Source: Paenirhizobium cremeum (GTDB lineage: Bacteria > Pseudomonadota > Alphaproteobacteria > Rhizobiales > Rhizobiaceae). From it: a DNA stretch of 64,000 nt. The notes beneath the pieces are model-generated. The model was not told the DNA's origin. It saw only the letters and a program-made list of their open reading frames with translations, and ran no database searches. Of this stretch, positions 31,782-41,595 are shown in pieces (positions within the stretch are counted from its first letter, which is position 1; the number at the start of each line of letters is the position of its first letter). The DNA lies in the NCBI RefSeq assembly GCF_022884085.1, contig NZ_JAGGCS010000013.1:1-64000 (forward strand). Direction: 5' to 3'. A program made the translations under genes and the position numbers.

Positions 31782-33479
31782 ATGTCCATGCTTCCACGAA
31801 TTGCGATCATCGGCACGGGTCCAACCGGCCTCTACACGTTCAAACAACTGATCGGCTCGACCGTTCCCCTGTCGATCACCCTTTATGAAGCAGAGGGAGA
31901 GCCGGGCAAGGGTACGCCCTATCACCCCGATATGAATGACCCGGCGATGCTCTCCAACATTCCGAGCATCGAGCTTCCGGCTTTCACCGAGACCCTGGTC
32001 GAATGGCTGCGGCGGCAGGATGAGGACACGCTGATGCGCCACGGCATCCGCCGCGAGGCGATTGATGAGCGGGAATTCTATCCCCGCCTCGTGCTCGGCG
32101 ACTACATGCAGGCGCAGTTTGCCCGGATGCAAAATCTGGCCCGCGAACGCGGCCACGAAATCCACGTGCTGGCCCGCCATAAGGTCACCGATATCGAGAT
32201 ACAGGCGGCCGCAGTGCGGCTGAGGGTATCCCGTCCCGACGCAGAGGAGGACGCAGTCTTCGACCACGTCGTGATGGCGACCGGCCACAATTGGCCCGAC
32301 AGCACCGAAATACGACCCGGCTACTTCGTTTCGCCCTGGCCGGCCACTGTTTTGAAGTCGATCCGCAATGAACCCGTCGGCATTCTTGGCACCTCGCTGA
32401 GCGGGATCGACGCCCTGATGACCGTGGCGACGGCCCACGGCATGTTCTACAGCGATGCGGCGGGTGATCTGCAATATCAGCCGGCTGCCGGGACTGAGGA
32501 TTTTCGCGCGACGCTGATGTCCCGCAAGGGCATCCTACCGGAGGCCGACTTCTACTGCCCGCTGCCCTATGTGACGCCGCTCGTCTGCACGGAAGAGGCC
32601 ATAGACGCGCTGATCGCGACAGGTCGTCACGACCTGCTCGATGAGGTCTTCGAGCTGTTCCGCGGAGAAATCGTCGCCCGCGACCCGGATTATGCCGCCC
32701 GCATCGGCCTTTCGCAGCTGACCGTCGAGACCTTCGCAGCCGCCTACTATGCCGACCGAACCGAAAGCGATCCGTTCGTCTGGGCCGCGAAGAACCTGGC
32801 CGAGGCCGAGGACAATAGGGTGAAGCGCTATACCGTGCCGTGGCGCTATGCGATCCTGATCACCCACGAGATTGTCGCGCGCGTCATTCCGCATCTGGAC
32901 GAGAAAGACCTCAAGCGCTTCCACCGCCACTTCAAGGGCATCTTCATCGACGACTATGCAACCGTGCCGCTGATGTCGATCCGCCGTCTGCTCGCGCTGT
33001 CGCGTGTCGGCAAACTGTCCATCCTGCGGCTCGGCGAAGACTATACGATCCGCACGGCCGAGGTCGGTGTGGAGCGGGGCGCAGAGGTCGAGTTGTCAGG
33101 CACGGTGCATCGCTTCGGCGCCTTCATCGATGCGACCGGTCAGGAAACCCTCTCGGCGACGGATCTCCCCTTTCCGACGCTTGTCGATCAGGGAGGCGTG
33201 CGCGAAGCCGCGACGCCCAAGGTCGAGGCGATCATGTCGCTCGATCGCGATCCCGATATGGTGCGCACCGGCGGCATCGATGTCGATGAATTCTATCGCC
33301 CGCGTCTCGGCCTGATGTCGGAAGGCCGGCTCTATTGCGCGGCAATCGCCTTCCTCCTGCACAAGGAGCCCTTCGTTCAGGGCATCACCAGTGCCCGGGA
33401 TATCGGCGAGACTGTCGGCCGGGCAATCCTCAAGGATATCTCGCAGGCGGAAACGCCGCTCTTTCAGATCTCGGCGTAA
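31782..33479 (+). CDS. FAD/NAD(P)-binding protein (NAD_binding_9 type)
   Basis: A 565-aa soluble flavoprotein-like protein. The N-terminal dinucleotide-binding motif is IAIIGTGPTGLYTFKQL, followed by the FAD acidic strand LYEAEGEPGKGTPYHPD, which is characteristic of the NAD_binding_9 (HpyO-like) family. The NAD(P)-site motif VVMATGHNWPDS and a second Rossmann-like motif VGILGTSLSGIDALM are also present. The C-terminus has a closing substrate-domain segment GRLYCAAIAFLLHKEPFVQG. Family members are poorly characterised oxidoreductases, some linked to siderophore or antibiotic pathways. Its 3' end overlaps the convergent MOSC gene by 16 bases. Confidence 0.88.
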   Translation: MSMLPRIAIIGTGPTGLYTFKQLIGSTVPLSITLYEAEGEPGKGTPYHPDMNDPAMLSNIPSIELPAFTETLVEWLRRQDEDTLMRHGIRREAIDEREFYPRLVLGDYMQAQFARMQNLARERGHEIHVLARHKVTDIEIQAAAVRLRVSRPDAEEDAVFDHVVMATGHNWPDSTEIRPGYFVSPWPATVLKSIRNEPVGILGTSLSGIDALMTVATAHGMFYSDAAGDLQYQPAAGTEDFRATLMSRKGILPEADFYCPLPYVTPLVCTEEAIDALIATGRHDLLDEVFELFRGEIVARDPDYAARIGLSQLTVETFAAAYYADRTESDPFVWAAKNLAEAEDNRVKRYTVPWRYAILITHEIVARVIPHLDEKDLKRFHRHFKGIFIDDYATVPLMSIRRLLALSRVGKLSILRLGEDYTIRTAEVGVERGAEVELSGTVHRFGAFIDATGQETLSATDLPFPTLVDQGGVREAATPKVEAIMSLDRDPDMVRTGGIDVDEFYRPRLGLMSEGRLYCAAIAFLLHKEPFVQGITSARDIGETVGRAILKDISQAETPLFQISA

Positions 33480-34192
33480 ACGGCATCGCCGACACTGATG
33501 GTCACGCCCTCGGTGGGCGTGGCATAGACGCCGAGATTGCGCTTGTTGTGGCGCATGATCCCGCGCAGCACATCGGGCTCTTCCGCCATGCCGGGCTGTG
33601 CGACAAGCGTCATGCCACAGCGGCGCGACGCCTCGGTGACGCGGATATCCGTGTCTCCGATGCGTAACGTATGGTCAACCCACTCGTTTTCGATGAAACC
33701 TTCGCCTTCTTCCGTTTCGATCAGCACGGAGGGGCGGAACCGTCTTGCGTCGAGTGGCGGAAGGCCTGTTATCGCGGCAAGCGCCTCCGTCGAAGCGGTC
33801 GTCACCAGGTGAAGCGGCGCTGGCTTGTAACGATTGGAGACGACGGGGAAGCGGTAATCGCCAGACCCGACGAGCCCGACCGCGACCGGGAAGCCGAAAT
33901 GTTCCGCCAGACGGTCCGGCAATGCGCCATCATCGAGCGTATGCTCCGCGCCGTCGGCGAAGCGGAGCACCGGCAATCCGGAAGGCGGTTGCGAGGCGGT
34001 GATGAAGAGGGCGGGGCGCCAGCGCGTTTCCTTCTCGGGCGCGGCGGCAAGGCCCGTTTCCGGATCGAACAGGGCAAAACGCCGGTCGCCAGCGATGCCC
34101 TCGGGCGAAACGGTGATCGAGGCGAGCGTCTCCCCGCCGAGAGAACTCACCGGATAGCGCCAGACTTCCCGCACTCGACCGATTTTTCGCAT
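33464..34192 (-). CDS. MOSC-domain protein
   Basis: A 242-aa protein of the MOSC family (molybdenum cofactor sulfurase C-terminal type). An N-terminal beta-barrel (MRKIGRVREVWRYPVSSLGG) precedes the MOSC core with the conserved Cys in TEASRRCGMTLVAQPG and the usual ending LGVYATPTEGVTISVGD. Such proteins bind the molybdenum cofactor or carry sulfur to it; some act in detoxifying N-hydroxylated compounds. I chose the ATG at 34192, preceded by AAGGAACAACT, over the GTG at 34210. It is convergent with the FAD protein gene, with 16 bases shared. Confidence 0.9.
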   Translation of the reverse strand: MRKIGRVREVWRYPVSSLGGETLASITVSPEGIAGDRRFALFDPETGLAAAPEKETRWRPALFITASQPPSGLPVLRFADGAEHTLDDGALPDRLAEHFGFPVAVGLVGSGDYRFPVVSNRYKPAPLHLVTTASTEALAAITGLPPLDARRFRPSVLIETEEGEGFIENEWVDHTLRIGDTDIRVTEASRRCGMTLVAQPGMAEEPDVLRGIMRHNKRNLGVYATPTEGVTISVGDAVYAEI

Positions 34193-34565
34193 AGTTGTTC
34201 CTTCATTCACAAATATTCAATATCCACCGAACACGGCTTGATGTTCCAGAAAACTGGGACCCGGGACTAGTTTGCAATCTTTTTGCGAAGATTGATGCAG
34301 CAACCTAACGCCTTTCTACAGATCTTGATTCGGACTGCCCAAACGGGGATTTTTGAAGGTTGGCTGACGCCAACTTGTTTGCCAGCGTTCCAAGCCGGTC
34401 CACGCGGTTTGGTAGGGCCGATTGTGAGATACCCATTTCAGTTCTCGTCTAGCCACGATTGGCCAGAGAGAGTTCGCAGAGTTCCTAGCTGCGAAGCAGG
34501 CGCAGGCGCAGGCAGACATTCTGCTCTTATTGGCCGGACAATTGAAGCGCTCATTCAGTGAGGAC
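34193..34565. other. Intergenic stretch between MOSC and AraC genes
   Basis: About 370 bases with no supported gene. A short stem around 34359-34376 (GTTGGCTGACGCCAAC) is visible. The AraC gene ends at 34566 and the MOSC gene starts at 34192, both on the minus strand, so the MOSC promoter must lie here. Confidence 0.4.
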
Positions 34566-35423
34566 CTACATCCGGTCCCTGAACTCTTTCGCACTCATTC
34601 CCACCCATGACTTGAAAGTCCTCTGGAAATACGCGCTATCCCGAAAGCCCAGCCTGCTGGCGATTTCGTCGATGGGCAGGTCCCCTGCGGCCAAGAGCAA
34701 TCGTGCCCTTTCCATTCGACGTCGAAGCACGTGCTGGTATGGGGTCTCTCCAGTGGACGCCTTGAAGGCCCTGCTGAAATGGAACCGACTTAGGCCCGCG
34801 AGTGCAGCAAGGCTCGACAGGCTGAGATCTGAGCCAAGGTTCTCCTCGATAAACTCGTCGATCAGAGCCAGGGGCGCTCTGCCAAGGGGCGGCGGCTGTC
34901 TCAATGCCGGCATTGTTGCTTTGTGGATCGCCAAGATCGTGATCAGGCCCAATGCTTCTTCGTATAGAGCATCAGAATGATCTCGCTTTAGCAGGCCGGC
35001 CCATTGGCGCAGGTATCCCGCGACTTCGTCGCTTCGGTAATAAACCTTTTCATCGACATGTTCGGCGAAGCGAGTGTCCAGCTCCTGCCGGATAGCTGCC
35101 GGATCAAAATAGATAGCTGTGAACGAGTTGTTCCGCCTTTGGAGTTCGGACCAGCCAGTGACGCGTGCACCCCGCGGGACATAAGTCAGCGTGTGGCGGA
35201 GGTCACGGCGGTTGTCCTCCAATCCATCCCCTGCACGTATGCCCCCATCTTCCAGGACAATGTCATGGTAGGCGCAAAAATGGAGGTCGCTCGTCCAGTC
35301 GTAACTGAAAGCAGCACCCAACTCTGGTTGAACGTACTCCACCGTGAAGCCGCTGAGCTTCCTTGCGTGACGTTGCGGCGAATGGGCCAACCCCTGAAGG
35401 GCAAGCAACTCATTTCGTTCCAT
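34566..35423 (-). CDS. AraC-family transcriptional regulator
   Basis: A 285-aa regulator. The N-terminal 165 residues form an effector domain without a recognised ligand motif. The C-terminal 100 residues hold the two AraC helix-turn-helix motifs (LSLSSLAALAGLSRFHFSRA and DLPIDEIASRLGFRDSAYFQ) with the signature YQHVLRRRMERARLLLAAGD. A partial linker SDALYEEALGLITILA precedes it. It is encoded alone on the minus strand, divergent from the kinase operon that starts about 190 bases to the right. Whether it controls that operon or the MOSC gene is not visible. Confidence 0.93.
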   Translation of the reverse strand: MERNELLALQGLAHSPQRHARKLSGFTVEYVQPELGAAFSYDWTSDLHFCAYHDIVLEDGGIRAGDGLEDNRRDLRHTLTYVPRGARVTGWSELQRRNNSFTAIYFDPAAIRQELDTRFAEHVDEKVYYRSDEVAGYLRQWAGLLKRDHSDALYEEALGLITILAIHKATMPALRQPPPLGRAPLALIDEFIEENLGSDLSLSSLAALAGLSRFHFSRAFKASTGETPYQHVLRRRMERARLLLAAGDLPIDEIASRLGFRDSAYFQRTFKSWVGMSAKEFRDRM

Positions 35424-35611
35424 TTTTAGCGTAATCTTGCTTTCCTCATAAAATTATTGCTACCTAGCACTCTATTCAAGTTGACGTGATCGGCGGGATT
35501 GGGTGGGACACAGGAACCACACGCTTTGCGACCCCGCTAGCCAATTCCCTTATCCGACGCCGTCACTCTTACGTGATAATATCATCTGACCAAGTATTTA
35601 GAGACCTTCTG

Positions 35612-38600
35612 ATGCACAGAAAAACGTCCGCACTGACAGGCAACAAAATGCTAGGTCTGGAGCGAAGCGCTCTTATCGGCGCAGTGACCGCGATCTTCTT
35701 TTTCGTCATCAGCACCGCGCTAACCGTTTACACAGTCCAGAACGTCCGAAACAGCAATGCGAGAGTGACGCAAACGCATGGTCTTGTGGTGGCACTCGAC
35801 CTGCTTTTGATCGACATACAAGATGCAGAAACGGGTTTACGTGGCTTTCTCCTGACCTCTGAGGAGGCCTATCTTGCGCCATATCACCGTGCCCTCCCAC
35901 AGATTCAGACCCGAATGGACACAATCAGCTCGGCTGCCACAGCCGAGATGCGCGAGCGGGGGAGTGTCGAGGAACTTCGCGCGTTTGTCTCGTCCAAACT
36001 CGAAGTGATGGCACAAACACTGGAGGTCTTCGAGACTCGAGGAGAGGCCGAAGCACTGGCTCTGGTGAAAACAGACCGCGGTCGCAGCGATATGGATGGC
36101 ATCCGCAACGTCATCTCCCAACTGCGCAGCGAGGCTGGTGAAGAGCGGAGCCAGCGCCTGAGCGAGATGGATACGTCTTACATTATCGCCTGGGTGAGCG
36201 CGCTAGCTTCGGGGCTGCTGGGTATTATCCTGACCCTCGCAATCTCCGCACTTGTGAGAAAATCTACTCTGGCGCAGAAGCGCGAACAGTGGCTGCGAGA
36301 CGCACAGGTCGGGCTGGCTGCATCCGTCACCGGTGAGCAGCAGATCGGGAAACTTGGCGAAAACATCCTCGGCTTCCTCACCAACTACCTCGGTGCCGTT
36401 GCAGGTGCCATTTATGTAGAAAATGCCGGCCGCTTTCATCGCATGGCCGTGTACGGCGTGCCATCAGACGTGATGCTGCCTACGAGCTTCGGCCCAAACG
36501 ACAGCCTGTTCGGCCATGTATTGCGGGATCACCGTCCGATCGCGGTTGGCGAGGTTCCGGATGGCTACATCAACTTCGGCTCGGCTCTTGGACAGCAGAA
36601 GCCACGTTATCTCGCCTTGGCGCCTGCGATCGTTGAAGGGGACATAAGAGGCGTTTTCGAACTCGGCTTCCTTACTCCGATCAGCGACCAGACTCTGGTG
36701 CTTCTTGAACAGGTCTCAGAGCTGATTGCCGTCGCCATCCGTTCGGCGGAATTCACAACCCGCCTCCAGGCTCTTTTGGAAGAGACCCAGCGTCAGTCGG
36801 AGGAACTGCAGGTCCAGGGCGAGGAGCTGCGGGTTTCCAACGAGGAGTTGGAAGAACAGGGACGCGCACTTCGCGAACAACAGACCCGACTGGAACAGCA
36901 GCAGGCGGAACTCGAACAGACCAACTCGCAGCTTGAGGAGCAAGCGGAAGAACTGGAACGGCAGCGGGACAATCTGGAACGGTCGAAAGACGCCATCGAG
37001 GCCAAGGCGAAGGAAGTGGAACTCGCCAGCCGCTACAAATCAGACTTCCTCGCGAACATGTCGCACGAGCTGCGAACACCGCTCAACTCTTCGCTCATCC
37101 TCGCCAAACTCCTGGCCGACAATTCCGAAGGCAATCTGACTGCCCAACAGGTCCAGTTCGCCCAAACGATCCAGTCATCAGGCAATGACCTCCTGAACCT
37201 GATCAATGACATTCTTGACCTGTCGAAGATCGAGGCGGGCCACGTTGAGATAAATCCGGAAGCGGTATCCATAGAGCGGACCATCAACGGACTGCGCCAC
37301 ATGTTCGAACCGCTTGCGGCAAACAAGGGTCTCAAGCTTGACGTCTCCGTCGCCGCCAGCGTGCCGGCCGTCATCCATACCGATCCGCAGCGCCTCGAGC
37401 AGGTGTTGAAGAACCTTTTGGCGAATGCCGTGAAGTTTACGGAGAAGGGCAGTGTGTCGCTCGGGGTCAGCCGTCACGGCGACAATGAAGTGGCCTTTGC
37501 GATCAAGGATAGCGGCATCGGGATTGCGGACGAGCAGCAAAAGCGGATCTTCGAGGCCTTCCATCAGGCGGATAGCACCATCAGCCGCAAGTTCGGTGGC
37601 ACCGGCCTTGGTCTGTCGATTTCTCGCGAACTCGTGCGCTTGCTTGGCGGCCGCTTCCAGCTTCAAAGCCAGCTTGGTCAGGGCAGCACGTTCACCGTCA
37701 TCATCCCGGCAGAGTTCGACAGTGCACTGGTCCAGGCTCCGAAGCAGGATTTGGCCCCGCCCATCGCGTCTGCTGCAGAACCCGTATTGCGGGCTGAAGC
37801 AGAGATCACTGCACAAAAGCCGAAGGCCGTCGCTATCGTCGATGACGACCGCGCAGCATCCGAGGCAACGGCCCGCAAGCTGCTGATTGTCGAGGACGAC
37901 CAGTCCTTTGCACTCATCCTGCGCGATCTCGCCCGCGAGTTGAAGTTCCAGGCGCTCGTAGCCGGAACCGCTCACGAAGCGCTGGAGCTCGCCCATCAGT
38001 ATCTGCCGAACGCCATCCTGCTCGATGTCGGTCTTCCGGATCAATCCGGCCTTTCGGTGCTTGACCGCCTGAAGCGTGACGTGCGGACGCGCCATATTCC
38101 GATCCACATCCTCTCCGCCGAGGATTATTCCGATCGGGCTCTCTCGTTGGGCGCCGTCGGCTATGCGCTGAAGCCCGTTCAACGCGATCATCTGGTATCT
38201 ATGATCGAGTCCCTAGGCGCAAAGGCCGAACAAACGCTGCGGCGCGTGCTGATCGTTGAAGACAACGCCGTTCAAAGAGACGCGCTCTCGAAACTTCTGT
38301 CGTCGCATGACGTCGAAACGGTGGGGGCCGGGACTGCGGCAGAGTGCATCTCGTTGCTGGCTGAACAGACCTTCGACTGCATGGTGCTGGATCTGTCGTT
38401 ACCGGACACGTCCGGATTTGCGCTTCTGGAAACGTTGAGCGAAGCGGGCATGCATTCCTTCCCACCTGTCATCGTCTACACCGGACGAGTTCTCTCGTCC
38501 GAAGAAGAACAGAGGCTTCGCCGTTACTCGAAATCCATCATCATCAAGGGTGCTAAATCGCCGGAACGGCTGCTCGACGAGGTTACACTCTTCCTGCACC

Positions 38601-39058
38601 AGGTCGTCTCCGAGCTGCCGGACGAGCAGCAGCAAATGATCCGCAAAGCCCGCAATCGCGATGAACTGCTGGAAGGGCGCCGCATTCTGATCGTCGAGGA
38701 CGACGTGCGCAACGTCTACGCCCTGACCAACATCCTCGAACCACGCGGGGTGATCGTCGATATCGCCAGAAATGGCGAGGAGGCACTGGAAAAACTAGAA
38801 CAATCGTTGAGTAAACCGGACGGGCGGATCGATCTGGTTTTGATGGATGTAATGATGCCGGTCATGGATGGCCTCACCGCAACCCGCCACATCCGCAAGA
38901 ACTCAGCATGGCAGAAGTTGCCGATCATTACCTTGACCGCCAAGGCAATGCCTGACGATCAGAAACGCTGCATTGAAGCCGGCGCCAATGACTATATGGC
39001 AAAGCCGCTTGACGTCGAAAAGCTTCTGTCTCTCGTGCGGGTCTGGATGCCGCAATGA
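35612..39058 (+). CDS. Hybrid histidine kinase: CHASE3-GAF-HisKA-HATPase-REC-REC-REC
   Basis: A large membrane sensor kinase of 1148 aa. The first membrane helix is at about 17-37, a CHASE3 extracellular domain at about 50-185 (DIQDAETGLRGFLLTSEEAY), and the second helix at 189-213. A GAF domain lies at about 240-385, then a Gln/Glu-rich coiled coil (385-475). The HisKA motif is FLANMSHELRTPLNSS (His near 485) and the ATPase region about 590-700 has N and G boxes (NLLANAVKFTEKG, FGGTGLGLSIS). Three receiver domains follow at about 755-865, 875-985 and 1024-1146, the last with LVLMDVMMPVMDG. I chose the ATG at 35612; an open frame from a GTG at 35486 adds 42 residues of low quality. Its stop overlaps the cheR start (ATGA). 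Confidence 0.95.
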   Translation: MHRKTSALTGNKMLGLERSALIGAVTAIFFFVISTALTVYTVQNVRNSNARVTQTHGLVVALDLLLIDIQDAETGLRGFLLTSEEAYLAPYHRALPQIQTRMDTISSAATAEMRERGSVEELRAFVSSKLEVMAQTLEVFETRGEAEALALVKTDRGRSDMDGIRNVISQLRSEAGEERSQRLSEMDTSYIIAWVSALASGLLGIILTLAISALVRKSTLAQKREQWLRDAQVGLAASVTGEQQIGKLGENILGFLTNYLGAVAGAIYVENAGRFHRMAVYGVPSDVMLPTSFGPNDSLFGHVLRDHRPIAVGEVPDGYINFGSALGQQKPRYLALAPAIVEGDIRGVFELGFLTPISDQTLVLLEQVSELIAVAIRSAEFTTRLQALLEETQRQSEELQVQGEELRVSNEELEEQGRALREQQTRLEQQQAELEQTNSQLEEQAEELERQRDNLERSKDAIEAKAKEVELASRYKSDFLANMSHELRTPLNSSLILAKLLADNSEGNLTAQQVQFAQTIQSSGNDLLNLINDILDLSKIEAGHVEINPEAVSIERTINGLRHMFEPLAANKGLKLDVSVAASVPAVIHTDPQRLEQVLKNLLANAVKFTEKGSVSLGVSRHGDNEVAFAIKDSGIGIADEQQKRIFEAFHQADSTISRKFGGTGLGLSISRELVRLLGGRFQLQSQLGQGSTFTVIIPAEFDSALVQAPKQDLAPPIASAAEPVLRAEAEITAQKPKAVAIVDDDRAASEATARKLLIVEDDQSFALILRDLARELKFQALVAGTAHEALELAHQYLPNAILLDVGLPDQSGLSVLDRLKRDVRTRHIPIHILSAEDYSDRALSLGAVGYALKPVQRDHLVSMIESLGAKAEQTLRRVLIVEDNAVQRDALSKLLSSHDVETVGAGTAAECISLLAEQTFDCMVLDLSLPDTSGFALLETLSEAGMHSFPPVIVYTGRVLSSEEEQRLRRYSKSIIIKGAKSPERLLDEVTLFLHQVVSELPDEQQQMIRKARNRDELLEGRRILIVEDDVRNVYALTNILEPRGVIVDIARNGEEALEKLEQSLSKPDGRIDLVLMDVMMPVMDGLTATRHIRKNSAWQKLPIITLTAKAMPDDQKRCIEAGANDYMAKPLDVEKLLSLVRVWMPQ

Positions 39059-39888
39059 CGGAGACGTTCGAAAAGGTGGAGGATATTGAGATCCGGCTGC
39101 TGCTGGAGGCGCTTTATCATCGCTACCACTATGACTTTCGCAGCTACGCCATGTCGTCGATCCGGCGGCGGTTGCGCCAGGCACGCGAACAGTTGGGCTT
39201 TGCGACCATCTCAGCCATGCAGGAGCGCGTCCTTCATCATCCCGAGATGCTTGACGACATGCTCCGCTTCCTTACGGTCCAGGTCAGCGAGATGTTTCGC
39301 GACCCGTCCTACTTCGCGGCGATCCGGGAGAAGGTCGTTCCGCATCTTCGCACTTACCCCTCCTTGAAGATCTGGATTGCCGGATGCAGTTCGGGCGAAG
39401 AGCTCTATTCCTTTGTCATCCTTTTTCGCGAGGAAGGGCTTGAGGAGCGAACCCTCTTTTATGCGACGGATATTAATCCAGAGGCCCTCGCCCAAGCGGA
39501 AGCCGGAATCTATGACATCGAACGGGTCAGATTGTTCACCGAGAACCATCGTGACTCCGGCGGCAAGGGATCTTTGTCTGACTATTACACGACGGGCTAC
39601 AACCGGTGCATCCTGGACAAAAGCCTGCGGCGCAATGTCGTGTTCTCAGATCATAGTCTTGTGACGGACCAGGTCTTTGGTGAGATGCAATTGGTCTCCT
39701 GCCGGAACGTCATGATCTATTTCGACCGGGATCTACAGGACAGGGCTGTCGGTCTTTTCCGGGATGCGCTGCCACGCAACGGCTTTCTCGGGCTGGGCTC
39801 GAAGGAAACACTGCGGTTTTCAACGCATGCCGATGGCTTCCGGGAGTTCGTCCGAGATGAGAAGATCTATCAGAGGATCGGCTCGTGA
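39055..39888 (+). CDS. cheR: CheR-type protein methyltransferase
   Basis: A 277-aa S-adenosylmethionine-dependent methyltransferase of the CheR family. The N-terminal helical domain (about 10-85, YAMSSIRRRLRQAREQLG) is followed by the Rossmann domain with the SAM-binding motif IWIAGCSSGEELYSF and the core motifs FYATDINPEALAQAEAG and LVSCRNVMIYFDRDLQ. CheR enzymes methylate glutamates of chemoreceptors. Here no receptor, CheA or CheW lies nearby. The gene overlaps its neighbours as ATGA and GTGA, so it is translated in step with the hybrid kinase and the CheB-like gene. The substrate could be one of the kinases, but this is inference. Confidence 0.94.
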   Translation: MTETFEKVEDIEIRLLLEALYHRYHYDFRSYAMSSIRRRLRQAREQLGFATISAMQERVLHHPEMLDDMLRFLTVQVSEMFRDPSYFAAIREKVVPHLRTYPSLKIWIAGCSSGEELYSFVILFREEGLEERTLFYATDINPEALAQAEAGIYDIERVRLFTENHRDSGGKGSLSDYYTTGYNRCILDKSLRRNVVFSDHSLVTDQVFGEMQLVSCRNVMIYFDRDLQDRAVGLFRDALPRNGFLGLGSKETLRFSTHADGFREFVRDEKIYQRIGS

Positions 39889-40463
39889 AGGACAATCCGA
39901 ACGGTGCGATCATCATCGGCGCCTCTGCTGGGGCGCTCGAAGCCCTGTCCGTGCTATTGCCACCACTACCTGCGACTTATCCATATCCCATCTTCGTCGT
40001 GGTGCACTTACCGCCAAACAAACGCAGTGTGCTCGCCGCGATTTTTGACCTCAAATGTCAGCTTCGCGCGATTGAGGCGGAAGACAAGGAGCCCGTGGAA
40101 GCCGGGTTCATCTACTTCGCGCCCCCTAATTATCATTTGTCGCTCGAGGGGCGAACGCATGTCGCTTTATCCAGCGAAGAAGAGGTCCTCTTCTCGCGGC
40201 CCTCGATCGACGTGGCATTCGAGAGCGCGGCAGATGCCTGGGGCAGCCAACTGACAGCGATTATCCTCACGGGCGCCAATCATGACGGTTCCCAAGGCCT
40301 TTCGGCCGTCGTTCGTTCTGGCGGAACGGCAATCGTTCAGGATCCGACCGAGGCTTTCACTCGGGCCATGCCCGAAGCTGCTATCCGCGCATGCCCAGGC
40401 GCTCATGTTTTGACCTTGTCCAAGATTTCAACCTATTTGCAGAACATCGAAAATGAACACTGA
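39885..40463 (+). CDS. cheB: CheB-type methylesterase domain without receiver
   Basis: A 192-aa protein that is only the catalytic domain of CheB, which removes methyl groups from receptor glutamates. The catalytic triad is visible: Ser in IIIGASAGALEAL, His in VVVHLPPNKRS, and Asp in ILTGANHDGSQGL. The N-terminal receiver domain that normally regulates CheB by phosphorylation is absent, so activity may depend on a partner kinase or receiver. The start is a GTG at 39885 overlapping the cheR stop; the gene overlaps the next one by 11 bases. CheB without a receiver is also known in other rhizobial multi-domain signalling clusters (general knowledge). Confidence 0.93.
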   Translation: MKDNPNGAIIIGASAGALEALSVLLPPLPATYPYPIFVVVHLPPNKRSVLAAIFDLKCQLRAIEAEDKEPVEAGFIYFAPPNYHLSLEGRTHVALSSEEEVLFSRPSIDVAFESAADAWGSQLTAIILTGANHDGSQGLSAVVRSGGTAIVQDPTEAFTRAMPEAAIRACPGAHVLTLSKISTYLQNIENEH

Positions 40464-41595
40464 CGTCAAATTCCTCTTGGTTGACGACCTTCCAGAGAAC
40501 CTGCTTTCTCTGGAAGCTCTGCTACAACGCGACGAGCTGATGCTATTGAAGGCGCGGTCCGGCGATGAGGCTCTCGAGCTTCTGCTCCAACATGATGTGG
40601 CACTGGCGCTGATTGACGTTCAGATGCCAGGACTGAACGGCTTCGAACTTGCCGAACTTATGCGAGGCAATGAGCGGACACGGCGGGTTCCGATCATTTT
40701 CGTGACTGCCGGTACCCATACAGCCGAGCGGCGGTTCCAGGGATATGAAGCGGGCGCCGTCGACTTTATTCAAAAACCGATCGAGCCGGATATTCTGCGC
40801 AGCAAGGCAGAGATTTTTGCAGAGCTCTATCGTCAGCGTAAAATGATTTCCGAACAGCGCGACCTTCTCGAGGCGCAGACTCGCGCGCTTCAGCTCGCCG
40901 ACAAGCGAAAGAACGAGTTCATCGGCGTTCTCGTCCATGAACTGCGCAACCCACTCGCCGCTCTCAATGGCGGGCTGAAAATTCTTTCGAGAAAGCCGGA
41001 TGCTGGCAAGGTGGAGCAGATCCATGGCCTCATGCACCAACAGATGGACCACATAATCAGGCTCGTTGACGACCTGCTCGATGTGTCACGGATAACGCAG
41101 GGCAAAATCAATCTCGTTAAGGCTGACTTTGACTTGAGAGATGCCATTCACTCTGCGCTGGACATGACAGGACAGGCAATCGAGGAGCGAAACCATGCAG
41201 TGACCATCAGGGTTCCGGATCAGTCCTGCATGATATCCGCTGACAAGGTTCGGCTGACACAGTGCATTTCAAACCTCGTGAATAATGCCGCAAAATACAC
41301 GCCAATGGGCGGTCAGATTGAGGTAGCGCTGGAGTTACATCCGCGCACCTATCGCATAAGCGTAACTGACAATGGGCTGGGCCTCACTACCGAGGCCGCT
41401 GGCGCAATCTTCAGGATGTTTGAGCAAGTCGAAGAGCATCGGAAGCATGCTCATGGGGGACTTGGGATCGGCCTCGCCCTCGTCAAGCAACTCATGGAGC
41501 TACACGGCGGCGATGTTTCGGTATGGAGTGGTGGTCCGGGGTTGGGCAGCGTTTTCACGCTTGAGCTACCGATACAGGCAGCGATAGCTCCATAG
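40453..41595 (+). CDS. Receiver-histidine kinase hybrid (REC-HisKA-HATPase)
   Basis: A 380-aa cytoplasmic response-regulator kinase. Residues 1-125 form a receiver domain with phospho-acceptor Asp in LALIDVQMPGLNGFEL. A short coiled linker (about 125-155) leads to HisKA with VHELRNPLAALNGGLK (His near 163), and the ATPase domain follows at about 260-375 (NLVNNAAKYTPMGG, then GGLGIGLALVKQLMELHGGD). It lacks a membrane segment and an output domain, so it probably receives phosphate from the hybrid kinase and passes it on, or senses in the cytoplasm. It is the last gene of the four-gene overlapping operon. Confidence 0.94.
   Translation: MNTDVKFLLVDDLPENLLSLEALLQRDELMLLKARSGDEALELLLQHDVALALIDVQMPGLNGFELAELMRGNERTRRVPIIFVTAGTHTAERRFQGYEAGAVDFIQKPIEPDILRSKAEIFAELYRQRKMISEQRDLLEAQTRALQLADKRKNEFIGVLVHELRNPLAALNGGLKILSRKPDAGKVEQIHGLMHQQMDHIIRLVDDLLDVSRITQGKINLVKADFDLRDAIHSALDMTGQAIEERNHAVTIRVPDQSCMISADKVRLTQCISNLVNNAAKYTPMGGQIEVALELHPRTYRISVTDNGLGLTTEAAGAIFRMFEQVEEHRKHAHGGLGIGLALVKQLMELHGGDVSVWSGGPGLGSVFTLELPIQAAIAP

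Noticed and set aside
35486..35611. Upstream start for the hybrid kinase from a GTG at 35486
   Set aside because: The 42 extra residues have no domain character, and the first membrane helix fits the start at 35612 or 35648 better.
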